From Clostridiales bacterium (GTDB taxonomy: Bacteria; Bacillota; Clostridia; Lachnospirales; WRAX01): a DNA stretch of 7,765 nt. Below, piece after piece: positions 1-5,029 of this stretch; position 1 is the first letter of the stretch, and every line of letters starts with the position of its first letter. The notes under the pieces were generated by a model. That model saw nothing but the letters and a program-made list of their open reading frames with translations, had not been told where the DNA came from and ran no database searches. Made by a program: the position numbers and the translations under genes. The stretch covers positions 1 to 7,765 of the forward strand of contig JAISVU010000101.1 of assembly GCA_031271375.1 (NCBI GenBank), read 5' to 3'.

Positions 1-188
1 ACATTCGAGGCCTGGGGGCCTTTGGCTCCGTTCACTACCTCGAATTCTACCTCTTGTCCCTCTTCGAGCGTCTTGTAACCATCGGAATTGATTGCGGAGA
101 AGTGGACAAATACGTCGTCCTCGCCCGGTACGGATATAAATCCGAAGCCCTTTTCCGCGTTGAACCATTTCACGGTACCCTTTTTCAT
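1..188 (-). CDS. Cold-shock protein, CspA/CspB family (3' end cut by window edge)
   Basis: Small single-stranded nucleic-acid-binding protein of the cold-shock domain family, thought to act in the cytoplasm as an RNA chaperone. The 62 codons visible begin MKKGTVKWFNAEKGFGFI. RNP1 (KGFGFI, residues 13-18) and RNP2 (VFVHF, residues 26-30) are both intact, as is the W8/F9 aromatic patch. Family members are about 65-70 residues, so only the last few codons lie beyond the left edge. The ATG start is fixed by an AGGAGGA ribosome site at 196-202, seven bases upstream. A promoter at 261-289 gives a leader of about 65 bases with a small GC-rich hairpin. The gene is divergent from the PadR operon. Family assignment is secure; I cannot say which paralogue it is. 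Confidence 0.96.
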   Translation of the reverse strand, partial: MKKGTVKWFNAEKGFGFISVPGEDDVFVHFSAINSDGYKTLEEGQEVEFEVVNGAKGPQASN

Positions 189-228
189 TGAAGCATCCTC
201 CTGTGGATATAAAAAAATGTTGCGTCGC

Positions 229-244
229 GGCGCGAATATGCGCC
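229..244 (-). other. GC-rich hairpin in the cold-shock gene leader
   Basis: A perfect inverted repeat, GGCGC-6-GCGCC, lies in the predicted 5' leader of the cold-shock gene, about 27 bases before its ribosome site. No U-run follows, so it is not a terminator. csp leaders are known to fold in a temperature-dependent way, but a five-pair stem alone is weak evidence for regulation. Confidence 0.35.
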
Positions 245-260
245 TGCTTACGTCTTGATA

Positions 261-289
261 AGGGTATCACAGTTTCATAATTCTGTCAA
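261..289 (-). promoter_or_regulatory. Predicted SigA promoter of the cold-shock gene
   Basis: On the minus strand a perfect TTGACA (284-289) is separated by 17 bases from TACCCT (261-266). The -10 hexamer is poor, but TGA directly before it gives an extended -10 (TGn), which can compensate. Transcription would begin near position 254. Confidence 0.6.
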
Positions 290-352
290 TAAGAATTTTT
301 TAGTTAGAACGAATAATTATTGAAAATTTTAGAAATTTTTTTCAAAAATACC

Positions 353-381
353 TTGCATTATTTTGTACCGTGTGGTATGAT
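353..381 (+). promoter_or_regulatory. Predicted SigA promoter of the 54-aa ORF / padR operon
   Basis: TTGCAT (353-358), a 17-base spacer, then TATGAT (376-381). It lies about 30 bases before the start codon of the 54-residue ORF, with a ribosome site between them. It is the best promoter visible for the whole PadR operon. Confidence 0.75.
366..377. promoter_or_regulatory. Candidate operator (TACC-GTGT-GGTA) between -35 and -10
   Basis: A perfect four-base-arm inverted repeat, TACCGTGTGGTA, lies in the promoter spacer and overlaps the first two bases of the -10 box. A repressor bound there would block RNA polymerase. PadR-family regulators commonly repress their own operon through dyad sites at the promoter, and the operon encodes a PadR protein. 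The arms are short, so this is a candidate only. Confidence 0.4.
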
Positions 382-410
382 GTATTAAACTTAACAAAGG
401 AGTTGATAAT

Positions 411-575
411 ATGCGCTTTAAAACGCAGAAACCACGCAAGGGCTACAACATTTATATCGGCGCGCGCATCCCTGAATGGATTCGCAAGGACTTGGGGCTT
501 CGTCCGGTCAGCGATATGCCAGTGGCGGAGGACGTGCTCCCCGATTATAGTTACTTTATTTATGGGCCGCTATAA
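411..575 (+). CDS. Small basic protein of unknown function, first gene of the PadR operon
   Basis: A 54-residue open frame starting ATG with a strong AAAGGAG site (396-402) eight bases upstream and a good promoter just before it, so it is probably translated. The N-terminus is basic (MRFKTQKPRKGYN). The middle, around residues 19-30, is IPEWIRKDLGL-like and could form a short amphipathic helix. The C-terminus is aromatic (YSYFIYGPL). There is no signal peptide, membrane helix or cysteine. I do not recognise the family. It is separated by 56 bases from padR with no terminator visible between, so the two are probably co-transcribed. It could be a small effector of the module or a regulatory leader ORF; nothing in the sequence decides between these. 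A different, overlapping frame covering 370-711 is rejected because it lacks a ribosome site and runs into padR. Confidence 0.7.
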   Translation: MRFKTQKPRKGYNIYIGARIPEWIRKDLGLRPVSDMPVAEDVLPDYSYFIYGPL

Positions 576-631
576 CCTATTGCAAGGTATCAACCGTTTT
601 CAAGAACCATATAAAACCAGGAGGTGTTTTG

Positions 632-958
632 ATGAATGTACAGCTAAAGAAGGGAACCCTGGACATGTGCGTGCTGTCGCTGCTCTGCGAGAGCGACAAA
701 TACGGATATGAGCTGGTAAACCGGATATCCGAAGCTATCGAGATATCCGAGGGTACAATCTACCCGCTGTTGAAGCGTATCAAGGACGACGGGTATGTTA
801 CCACATACCTCAAGGAATCCTCGGAGGGGCCGCCCCGTAAGTATTACTCCATCACCGAGAGCGGGGCAAGGAAGAAGGACGAGCTGCTGGATGAATGGGC
901 CGCGTTTATTGATGGCCTTAACAAAATAACGGGATTAAAGGACGGAGGGGCATTATGA
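632..958 (+). CDS. PadR-family transcriptional regulator
   Basis: A 108-residue winged-helix DNA-binding protein of the short PadR type. It begins MNVQLKKGTLDMCVLSLL. The recognition-helix region contains the typical EGTIYPLLKRI (about residues 40-50), and the wing contains RKYYSIT (about 69-75). The short C-terminal helix (EWAAFIDGL) is the usual dimerisation element of the small subfamily. I chose the ATG at 632 over the adjacent TTG at 629 because AGGAGGTG (619-626) is then well spaced. Its TGA stop overlaps the next gene's start in ATGA, so translation is coupled with the DUF1700-DUF4097 gene. PadR genes paired with DUF1700 genes are common in Bacillota and usually autorepressed; the inducing signal is unknown. 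Confidence 0.95.
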   Translation: MNVQLKKGTLDMCVLSLLCESDKYGYELVNRISEAIEISEGTIYPLLKRIKDDGYVTTYLKESSEGPPRKYYSITESGARKKDELLDEWAAFIDGLNKITGLKDGGAL

Positions 959-2289
959 GCAAATACGAATTTTTAAGCATACTGGGGCGTGAACTGGGCA
1001 ACCTGGACGCCGAAACGCGCAACGAAATATTGAACGATTTCGGCGAGCATTTCGATATCGGGCTGCGTTCGGGCAAGAGCGAGGAAGAGATATCCCGCGT
1101 CCTGGGGGATCCGAGGGATATCGCCCAAGAGTTCTCGCAAAACCGCAGAGAGCAAGCCGCCGATACAGAGAGACGGACGGATGAGGACCGTTACGCCGCA
1201 TACACGCCGAACAGAAGGGAAGATACGGCAGACATAAGTGACGAGGATACCGCATTTTCTTTCGACGGTTTTGTGAAGAACGTTGACGCCCGGAGGGTAC
1301 GGTGCGTCCGGCTGGATTTAACAGAGGATGACATTGAGATACGCGGAGGAAACCAAAGCCGTATCACGCTGCAGACAGACGAAGACGACGAGGACGCGTA
1401 CTCCGTATCGCTTCTGCCTGACGGCGTGTTCTATATCAAAAAGCAGCGCGGTCACGGCGGCTCGGACATCAGCTTGGAGCTGCCTGAGGATTATTACGGG
1501 GACTTGGAAGTAACGACCAGATCAGGAGACATACAGGCGGCGAATCTGAGCAGCCTTGCTTCCTTCAAAGCCAGATCGTCGTCCGGGGACATGGAAGCGG
1601 AGAATGTGCGCTGTGCGGGCGAGTTCCGCGTTCATATAACGGGCTCGGGAGACGCGAGTTTAAGCGCCGTAGCAGCCGAGCGGTTCGTACTAGCCTCCGC
1701 TTCGGGAGATTTTGACATATCCCGGCTTAACGCGTCCTCAACGCTTAATATGTCCACCGGTTCCGGGGATATTGATTTGCGTGAATGCAAATGCCCCGGC
1801 GGGTTTAATGTTTCCACCGGCTCCGGCGATATCGGCTCGGATAACGGCGCGGGTCAGTTCAAGGCCAGCACTGGCAGCGGCGAGGTGGTGGTTACAAATC
1901 ACCTAGGAACGGTTTGGGCTTCCACAGGATCGGGTAACATAGAGATAGAGACCGACGAGATAACCAGCGACGTTACCTACTCCACCGGCTCTGGAGACAT
2001 AAATATCGAGTGCCGCCGCCTTTCGGGCAACATCAGAATAGCCTCCGGCTCGGGGGACATCGAGTTCAGCGCATATGAGCTGGGCGGCAATATAACGGGC
2101 CGCACGGTCTCCGGGGATATAGACCTGTCCCTCGGCAGGGGCAGCAATGCGGTCTTCGCCTTAAAGACGGGATTCTCCGGCAGGAAACGCAATGAATTCG
2201 ACAGGATTCGCAGCGAACAGTATCAGAACACAGCTTGCAAAGTCAGCTTGGAAACCCTCAGCGGGGACATTGATATCAAGGCTTTGTAA
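955..2289 (+). CDS. DUF1700 (HAAS-type) / DUF4097 beta-helix fusion protein without membrane segment
   Basis: 444 residues. Residues 1-60 match the DUF1700/HAAS-type helical domain (MSKYEFLSILGRELGNLD; GKSEEEISRVLGDPRDIAQE), which normally precedes membrane helices and partners with PadR. A charged, acidic linker (about 61-100) follows. From about residue 112 to the end is DUF4097, a putative adhesin-type right-handed beta-helix. Eleven turns carrying SGD, SGE or SGN have their glycines at 191, 211, 232, 251, 271, 291, 309, 327, 347, 367 and 387, about one per 20 residues; a twelfth SGD sits at 436-438. No signal peptide or hydrophobic helix is visible, so it is predicted cytoplasmic, unlike most DUF1700 proteins. 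It overlaps padR by ATGA. Its likely job is sensing or scaffolding in envelope stress, inferred only from neighbours and families. Domain calls are firm; function is not. Confidence 0.9.
   Translation: MSKYEFLSILGRELGNLDAETRNEILNDFGEHFDIGLRSGKSEEEISRVLGDPRDIAQEFSQNRREQAADTERRTDEDRYAAYTPNRREDTADISDEDTAFSFDGFVKNVDARRVRCVRLDLTEDDIEIRGGNQSRITLQTDEDDEDAYSVSLLPDGVFYIKKQRGHGGSDISLELPEDYYGDLEVTTRSGDIQAANLSSLASFKARSSSGDMEAENVRCAGEFRVHITGSGDASLSAVAAERFVLASASGDFDISRLNASSTLNMSTGSGDIDLRECKCPGGFNVSTGSGDIGSDNGAGQFKASTGSGEVVVTNHLGTVWASTGSGNIEIETDEITSDVTYSTGSGDINIECRRLSGNIRIASGSGDIEFSAYELGGNITGRTVSGDIDLSLGRGSNAVFALKTGFSGRKRNEFDRIRSEQYQNTACKVSLETLSGDIDIKAL
1516..2130 (+). repeat. Tandem ~20-residue SGD coil repeat encoding the beta-helix
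   Basis: Eleven protein repeats with the core (S/T)-G-S-G-D-(I/hydrophobic) are encoded here at intervals of 60 bases in most cases (54-63). The DNA copies differ in codon use (for example TCCACCGGTTCC, TCCACCGGCTCT, TCCACAGGATCG), so selection acts on the protein and these are old duplications rather than a recent DNA repeat. Confidence 0.85.
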
Positions 2290-2300
2290 CCGTAAATATA

Positions 2301-2312
2301 CTCAGAACTGAG
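2301..2312. promoter_or_regulatory. Small palindrome CTCAG-AA-CTGAG beside a promoter
   Basis: A perfect five-base-arm dyad ends two bases before the -35 box of the next gene. No U-run follows, so it is not a terminator for the upstream gene. The position would suit an activator or repressor site. It does not resemble the dyad at 366-377, so if it is functional a different protein may bind it. Confidence 0.35.
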
Positions 2313-2313
2313 A

Positions 2314-2341
2314 TTGACATTATTTGCAAACGGGTTATAAT
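2314..2341 (+). promoter_or_regulatory. Consensus SigA promoter of the YvlB/LiaX-like gene
   Basis: TTGACA (2314-2319) and TATAAT (2336-2341) are both perfect consensus hexamers, with a 16-base spacer. Start of transcription would be near 2348, leaving a leader of about 35 bases with a CGGAGG ribosome site at 2369-2374. The second DUF4097 gene can therefore be expressed strongly and independently of the PadR operon. Confidence 0.85.
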
Positions 2342-2383
2342 TAAATAAAGTATATAAAGTCCAACGATCGGAGGATTTCCTTT

Positions 2384-3733
2384 GTGAATGAGAAAATGAA
2401 GATATTGAAGATGCTGGAGGAAGGCCGTATAACCACGGAGGAAGCATCGAGGCTGCTGGATACCGTGGCGGATGGCGCGGCCCCCGCATCCGCTCCGCCG
2501 CCTCCGCCGTTTAAACCCGGCGGATTCACGCCCCCGCCGTCTCATGCGTCGTCATCGCAACCGCCCTCGCCTTTTCCGCCTCCGCCGCCGTCTTATCCAT
2601 CGGCGCCGCCCCCTCCGAGGGCTCCATACGGCCCTGCCTCTAACGATAACGGTTCCCGCAGGGGCGAGCCCTATGCCCCGCGCACGGCTCCGCGCCGTTC
2701 GGGCGAGAGTATTACGGAGGATTTATCGAGGCGTTTCGAGTCCTTCTTTAAGGATATAGAACCCAAGATACAGCGCTTTACTGAAAGCGTGGTCGAAAAG
2801 ACCTCGGGAGCGGCTGACGCGATATCTAAAAGGCTTCAAGAGCAGTCCCCAAGATCCGGCGGGTATTCCCCGCCGCCCGCACCGGCAAGACCAGCTGCCC
2901 CCCGGCCTGAACGTTCCCCAGGCGCGCCGCCGTTAAAGGGCCGCAATGAGCGCGACTTCGAGCAGAAAGTCACGGAGAACGGCAGCGAATTGATCCTGGA
3001 CGGCCTTAACGGCCAGGTGCTTCTAAAGGGATATAACGGCGACAAGATCACGGCGAAGGTATATTACACCGCGAAACGGGGCAATCCCTCGATGGAGCTG
3101 ATGGCTCTGGGCAGCAAGTATTATCTGAGCTACGACGAAAACGAGTTCGAGTCCGTTTCAATAGACGCCTACATCCCCGAGGCGCTGTTTGATAACGTCC
3201 GCGTAACGACGAATAACGGCCACATGGTGGTTCAAACCGTCCGCACGAAGAACGCGAAGTTTGAGAACGCCAGCGGCGATGTGGAGATTTCGGGTCTGGC
3301 CGCGAAGGACCTCTTGATCGAGGCCAACAACGGAAACCTGCGTCTTACGGGCATCACCGCCGAACGCGCTGCGATAGACGGCTTCAACGGCGCCATAACC
3401 GCCCAGGACACGGACATAGGCCAGCTCAAGATGTCAACCTTCAACGGCGACATAACAATGCGTATATCCCGCTACGAAGGGTTCGGCGAGTATAAGTGGG
3501 CGGTCGAGTCCAATAACGGCAAGGTGAGCATGGTTCTGCCCTCTTCGATAAACGTCGGCTACCATGTGCGCGCCAACGCGGCGCTGAGTGAGGTTAAAAT
3601 CGGCCTTACCGGGCTTTCTTACATCACCAATACCAAATCCAACGCCGAGGCTGAGAGCACCAACTTCAACAGCTCCGAGAAGAAAGTGACGCTGCTGCTT
3701 GAGACATCAAACGCCCCGCTGGTAGTGAATTAA
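2384..3733 (+). CDS. YvlB/LiaX-like protein: N-terminal SHOCT-like helix, proline-rich linker, DUF4097 beta-helix
   Basis: 449 residues with a GTG start, chosen because CGGAGG (2369-2374) lies nine bases upstream; the nearby ATG is out of frame and stops at once. Residues 3-27 (KMKILKMLEEGRITTEEASR) match the short N-terminal domain of Bacillus YvlB and enterococcal LiaX, proteins tied to the LiaFSR-type envelope-stress and daptomycin response. Residues 31-84 are proline-rich, with runs PPPPPF, FPPPPPSY and APPPPR. Residues 107-155 form a charged amphipathic helix, then a second proline-rich stretch (157-183). From about 192 to the end is a DUF4097 beta-helix with NG turns; glycines 279, 298, 317, 336 and 355 are exactly 19 residues apart. 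There is no signal peptide or membrane helix. It has its own strong promoter. A role in envelope stress is inferred from the family; the proline-rich linker is unusual. Confidence 0.88.
   Translation: MNEKMKILKMLEEGRITTEEASRLLDTVADGAAPASAPPPPPFKPGGFTPPPSHASSSQPPSPFPPPPPSYPSAPPPPRAPYGPASNDNGSRRGEPYAPRTAPRRSGESITEDLSRRFESFFKDIEPKIQRFTESVVEKTSGAADAISKRLQEQSPRSGGYSPPPAPARPAAPRPERSPGAPPLKGRNERDFEQKVTENGSELILDGLNGQVLLKGYNGDKITAKVYYTAKRGNPSMELMALGSKYYLSYDENEFESVSIDAYIPEALFDNVRVTTNNGHMVVQTVRTKNAKFENASGDVEISGLAAKDLLIEANNGNLRLTGITAERAAIDGFNGAITAQDTDIGQLKMSTFNGDITMRISRYEGFGEYKWAVESNNGKVSMVLPSSINVGYHVRANAALSEVKIGLTGLSYITNTKSNAEAESTNFNSSEKKVTLLLETSNAPLVVN
3191..3523 (+). repeat. Tandem 19-residue NG coil repeat of the second beta-helix
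   Basis: Within residues 270-380, turns NNG, SGD, NNG, FNG, FNG and NNG recur. The first five are spaced exactly 57 bases (19 codons) apart, the last 72 bases. This is the same fold type as the upstream gene's repeat, but with asparagine-glycine rather than serine-glycine-aspartate turns and a period one residue shorter. Confidence 0.75.
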
Positions 3734-4881
3734 TCCATGAATTTGTTAAGGCGCTGGGCCGCTCCATCGTCAGCGGCGAGAGCGTTTTTATCACAAAAGC
3801 CAAAAGCTCCAGCGGCGGAACGCGAATAGCTATCGCGCCTGCGGTGCCGGGTATGGTGCGTGAGCTCCCTGTAGGTCAGCGGCAATGGCGCATCCGTGGC
3901 CAGGCGTTCCTTGCCTGCGACGACGGGGTGTCGTATGATAGGTATAATATACCTTTCTTGCATAACGCCGTTATAGACATTCTCCCCTGTCAGCGCCCCG
4001 CCGCAGGCGGCGGCCGTTTTCGCGGAGGCAGCGTTATCCTTGTCGCATATTATAAGGATTTGGGGCATCCCCAGCTCCCTTGCGGCGTCGACGGCCAGAA
4101 GAAGCTGCGCTTTACCATACCCCTTTCCGCGCTCAGACGGGCGGACGCCGTATCCTATATGGCCTCCGTGCAGCTCCAGCTCGGGCGTCAGGGTATGGCG
4201 GAGCTGCAGCGAGCCGATTATCCTGCCGTCGGATTTCCTTACCGAAAGAAAGGTGCTTGCGTGGAAGCCGTTCTTTAACTCGTTCTCCTCGATGGCAAGG
4301 GTTCTCTCCAGCCATTCGTCAAAGCTGTCATACCTCATCATGCCGTTGCTTCCGTTGATATGGTCTTCACCGTATGTAATGTATTCCTGGCGGTACTCCC
4401 AAACCGGCCCTTCCAGCTCCTTCGACGGCCTTGTCAAATACAGCCCGTTCACCTCCAGCCCCAGCGCCGTTTTAACCCGATCCATAAGATATGGTTGAAT
4501 ACCGGGAAATGAAAGATTGACTGGGGCTTCGCCGAACAGGCGGACGCGTTCGATTTCGCTGTCCGGCAGCGGGCCGAGCTCATAAATCTCAGCGAAGTAC
4601 AGCATCCCGTCACAACCGGCGGCAGGGTTTACGGAATACCCGCACACAGGCCGGATATCAAAACTCACCGCCCCGGTCTCCTCGAACAGCTCGCGTTTCG
4701 CGGCGCAGGCGATGGCCTCGCCCGGTTCCCTGCGCCCTCCGGGGACTTCCCAGGTTCCGCGTTTCCGGTTCTTAACCCAAAGCCATCGGCCTTTATACCG
4801 CGCCGCTATAACCGCATATTTAAGAAAAGCGTCGTTAATGTCATTTATTTCGTAGAAGACAGGATTATTAATGCCTGACAC
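3730..4881 (-). CDS. NUDIX hydrolase-GNAT acetyltransferase fusion with an anomalous C-terminal tail
   Basis: 383 codons. Residues ~18-140 are a NUDIX domain with a perfect box, G-x5-E-x7-RELFEETGA (G49 to A71; E64, E67 and E68 present), hydrolysing a nucleoside-diphosphate-type substrate. Residues ~155-315 are a GNAT acetyltransferase of the COG3981 kind, with the acetyl-CoA motif RGKGYG (251-256) and the usual closing strand QERYIIPI (308-315). Residues 316-383 are arginine-rich, unlike GNAT, and lie antisense to an AIM24 remnant, so the native stop seems lost. The start is uncertain: the GTG at 4879-4881 abuts GGAGG with no spacing, whereas ATT (4870-4872) sits eight bases after it. The promoter is at 5001-5029. 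The gene is convergent with the upstream DUF4097 gene, the two stop codons overlapping in TTAA. Substrates are unknown. Confidence 0.88.
   Translation of the reverse strand: MSGINNPVFYEINDINDAFLKYAVIAARYKGRWLWVKNRKRGTWEVPGGRREPGEAIACAAKRELFEETGAVSFDIRPVCGYSVNPAAGCDGMLYFAEIYELGPLPDSEIERVRLFGEAPVNLSFPGIQPYLMDRVKTALGLEVNGLYLTRPSKELEGPVWEYRQEYITYGEDHINGSNGMMRYDSFDEWLERTLAIEENELKNGFHASTFLSVRKSDGRIIGSLQLRHTLTPELELHGGHIGYGVRPSERGKGYGKAQLLLAVDAARELGMPQILIICDKDNAASAKTAAACGGALTGENVYNGVMQERYIIPIIRHPVVAGKERLATDAPLPLTYRELTHHTRHRRRDSYSRSAAGAFGFCDKNALAADDGAAQRLNKFMD
3739..3939 (+). pseudogene. Remnant of an AIM24/TIGR00266-family gene, truncated at both ends
   Basis: The plus-strand frame beginning with GAA at 3739 encodes about 67 residues typical of the interior of AIM24 (TIGR00266, former DUF124) proteins. 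It reads KALGRSIVSGESVFITKAK, then SSGGTRIAIAPAVPGMVREL, then WRIRGQAFLACDDGVSYD. The family hallmarks GESxF, APxxPGxxxEL and AFLAxDDGV are all there in order. Full members are about 220-260 residues, so the first ~60 and last ~100 residues are absent. There is no start codon or ribosome site. The fragment begins right after the DUF4097 stop and ends where the antisense GNAT domain ends (near 3937-3940). The frame stays open further right only because it lies antisense to the GNAT gene. Family identification is from memory of conserved blocks. Confidence 0.72.
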
Positions 4882-4972
4882 CTCCGTAAATAAAAAAATA
4901 AAGGGTCTCTGGCAGGGCCGGCTGTTCCTGCATCTCTTTTAGCCCGGAAGGCGTGTGGATGCCGTTGTCCAC
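4868..4972 (-). CDS. Possible 34-residue leader ORF before the NUDIX-GNAT gene
   Basis: In the leader of the NUDIX-GNAT transcript, a GTG-started frame encodes 34 residues (a 21-residue version starts at the ATG 4931-4933, MQEQPALPETLYFFIYGGVR...). Its TAA stop overlaps the candidate ATT start of the NUDIX gene in ATTAA, an arrangement suited to termination-reinitiation. There is no convincing ribosome site, only AAAAGAG abutting the internal ATG, and no family match. It could be chance or a gene relic. Confidence 0.2.
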   Translation of the reverse strand: MDNGIHTPSGLKEMQEQPALPETLYFFIYGGVRH

Positions 4973-5000
4973 CTCAGAAACCCAATATCATCTTAATCAT

Positions 5001-5029
5001 ATTATATCAATATTATTCTTTTTTGTAAA
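5001..5029 (-). promoter_or_regulatory. Predicted SigA promoter of the NUDIX-GNAT gene
   Basis: On the minus strand TTTACA (5024-5029), a 17-base spacer, and a perfect TATAAT (5001-5006). The -35 lies inside the last codons of the upstream nuclease gene. Predicted transcription starts near 4994, leaving a leader of about 110 bases. Confidence 0.75.

Noticed and set aside
320..345. AT-rich dyad TTGAAAA-12-TTTTCAA between the divergent cold-shock and PadR promoters
   Set aside because: The region is so AT-rich that seven-base A/T-dominated arms are expected by chance, and it does not overlap either promoter's boxes.
540..575. Similarity of the 54-residue protein's end (YSYFIYGPL) to the leader ORF end (LYFFIYGG) at 4880-4905
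   Set aside because: Only a handful of aromatic residues in AT-rich codons match; too little to claim a shared family.
580..615. TTGCAA...TATAAA as a second promoter for padR
   Set aside because: The spacer is 24 bases, outside the workable range.
370..711. 113-codon plus-strand open frame
   Set aside because: It lacks a ribosome site and overlaps both the well-signalled 54-residue ORF and the start of padR in another frame.
1500..2130. Apparent tandem DNA repeat in the first DUF4097 gene as a mobile or CRISPR-like array
   Set aside because: Units differ in bases but keep the protein motif in frame, so it is a beta-helix coding repeat, not an array.
3844..4278. 144-codon plus-strand frame
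   Set aside because: Its first ~30 codons are the AIM24 relic; the rest is antisense to the GNAT domain and has no family features, so it is not an intact gene.
4040..4498. 152-codon serine-rich plus-strand frame
   Set aside because: It is entirely antisense to the NUDIX-GNAT gene, with composition typical of a shadow of GC-rich coding DNA.
4892..4932. Possible terminator: GCAGG/CCTGC arms followed by a T-rich run on the minus strand before the NUDIX gene
   Set aside because: The stem is short with a nine-base loop, and the T-run comes well after it and is interrupted; too weak to call a terminator or attenuator.
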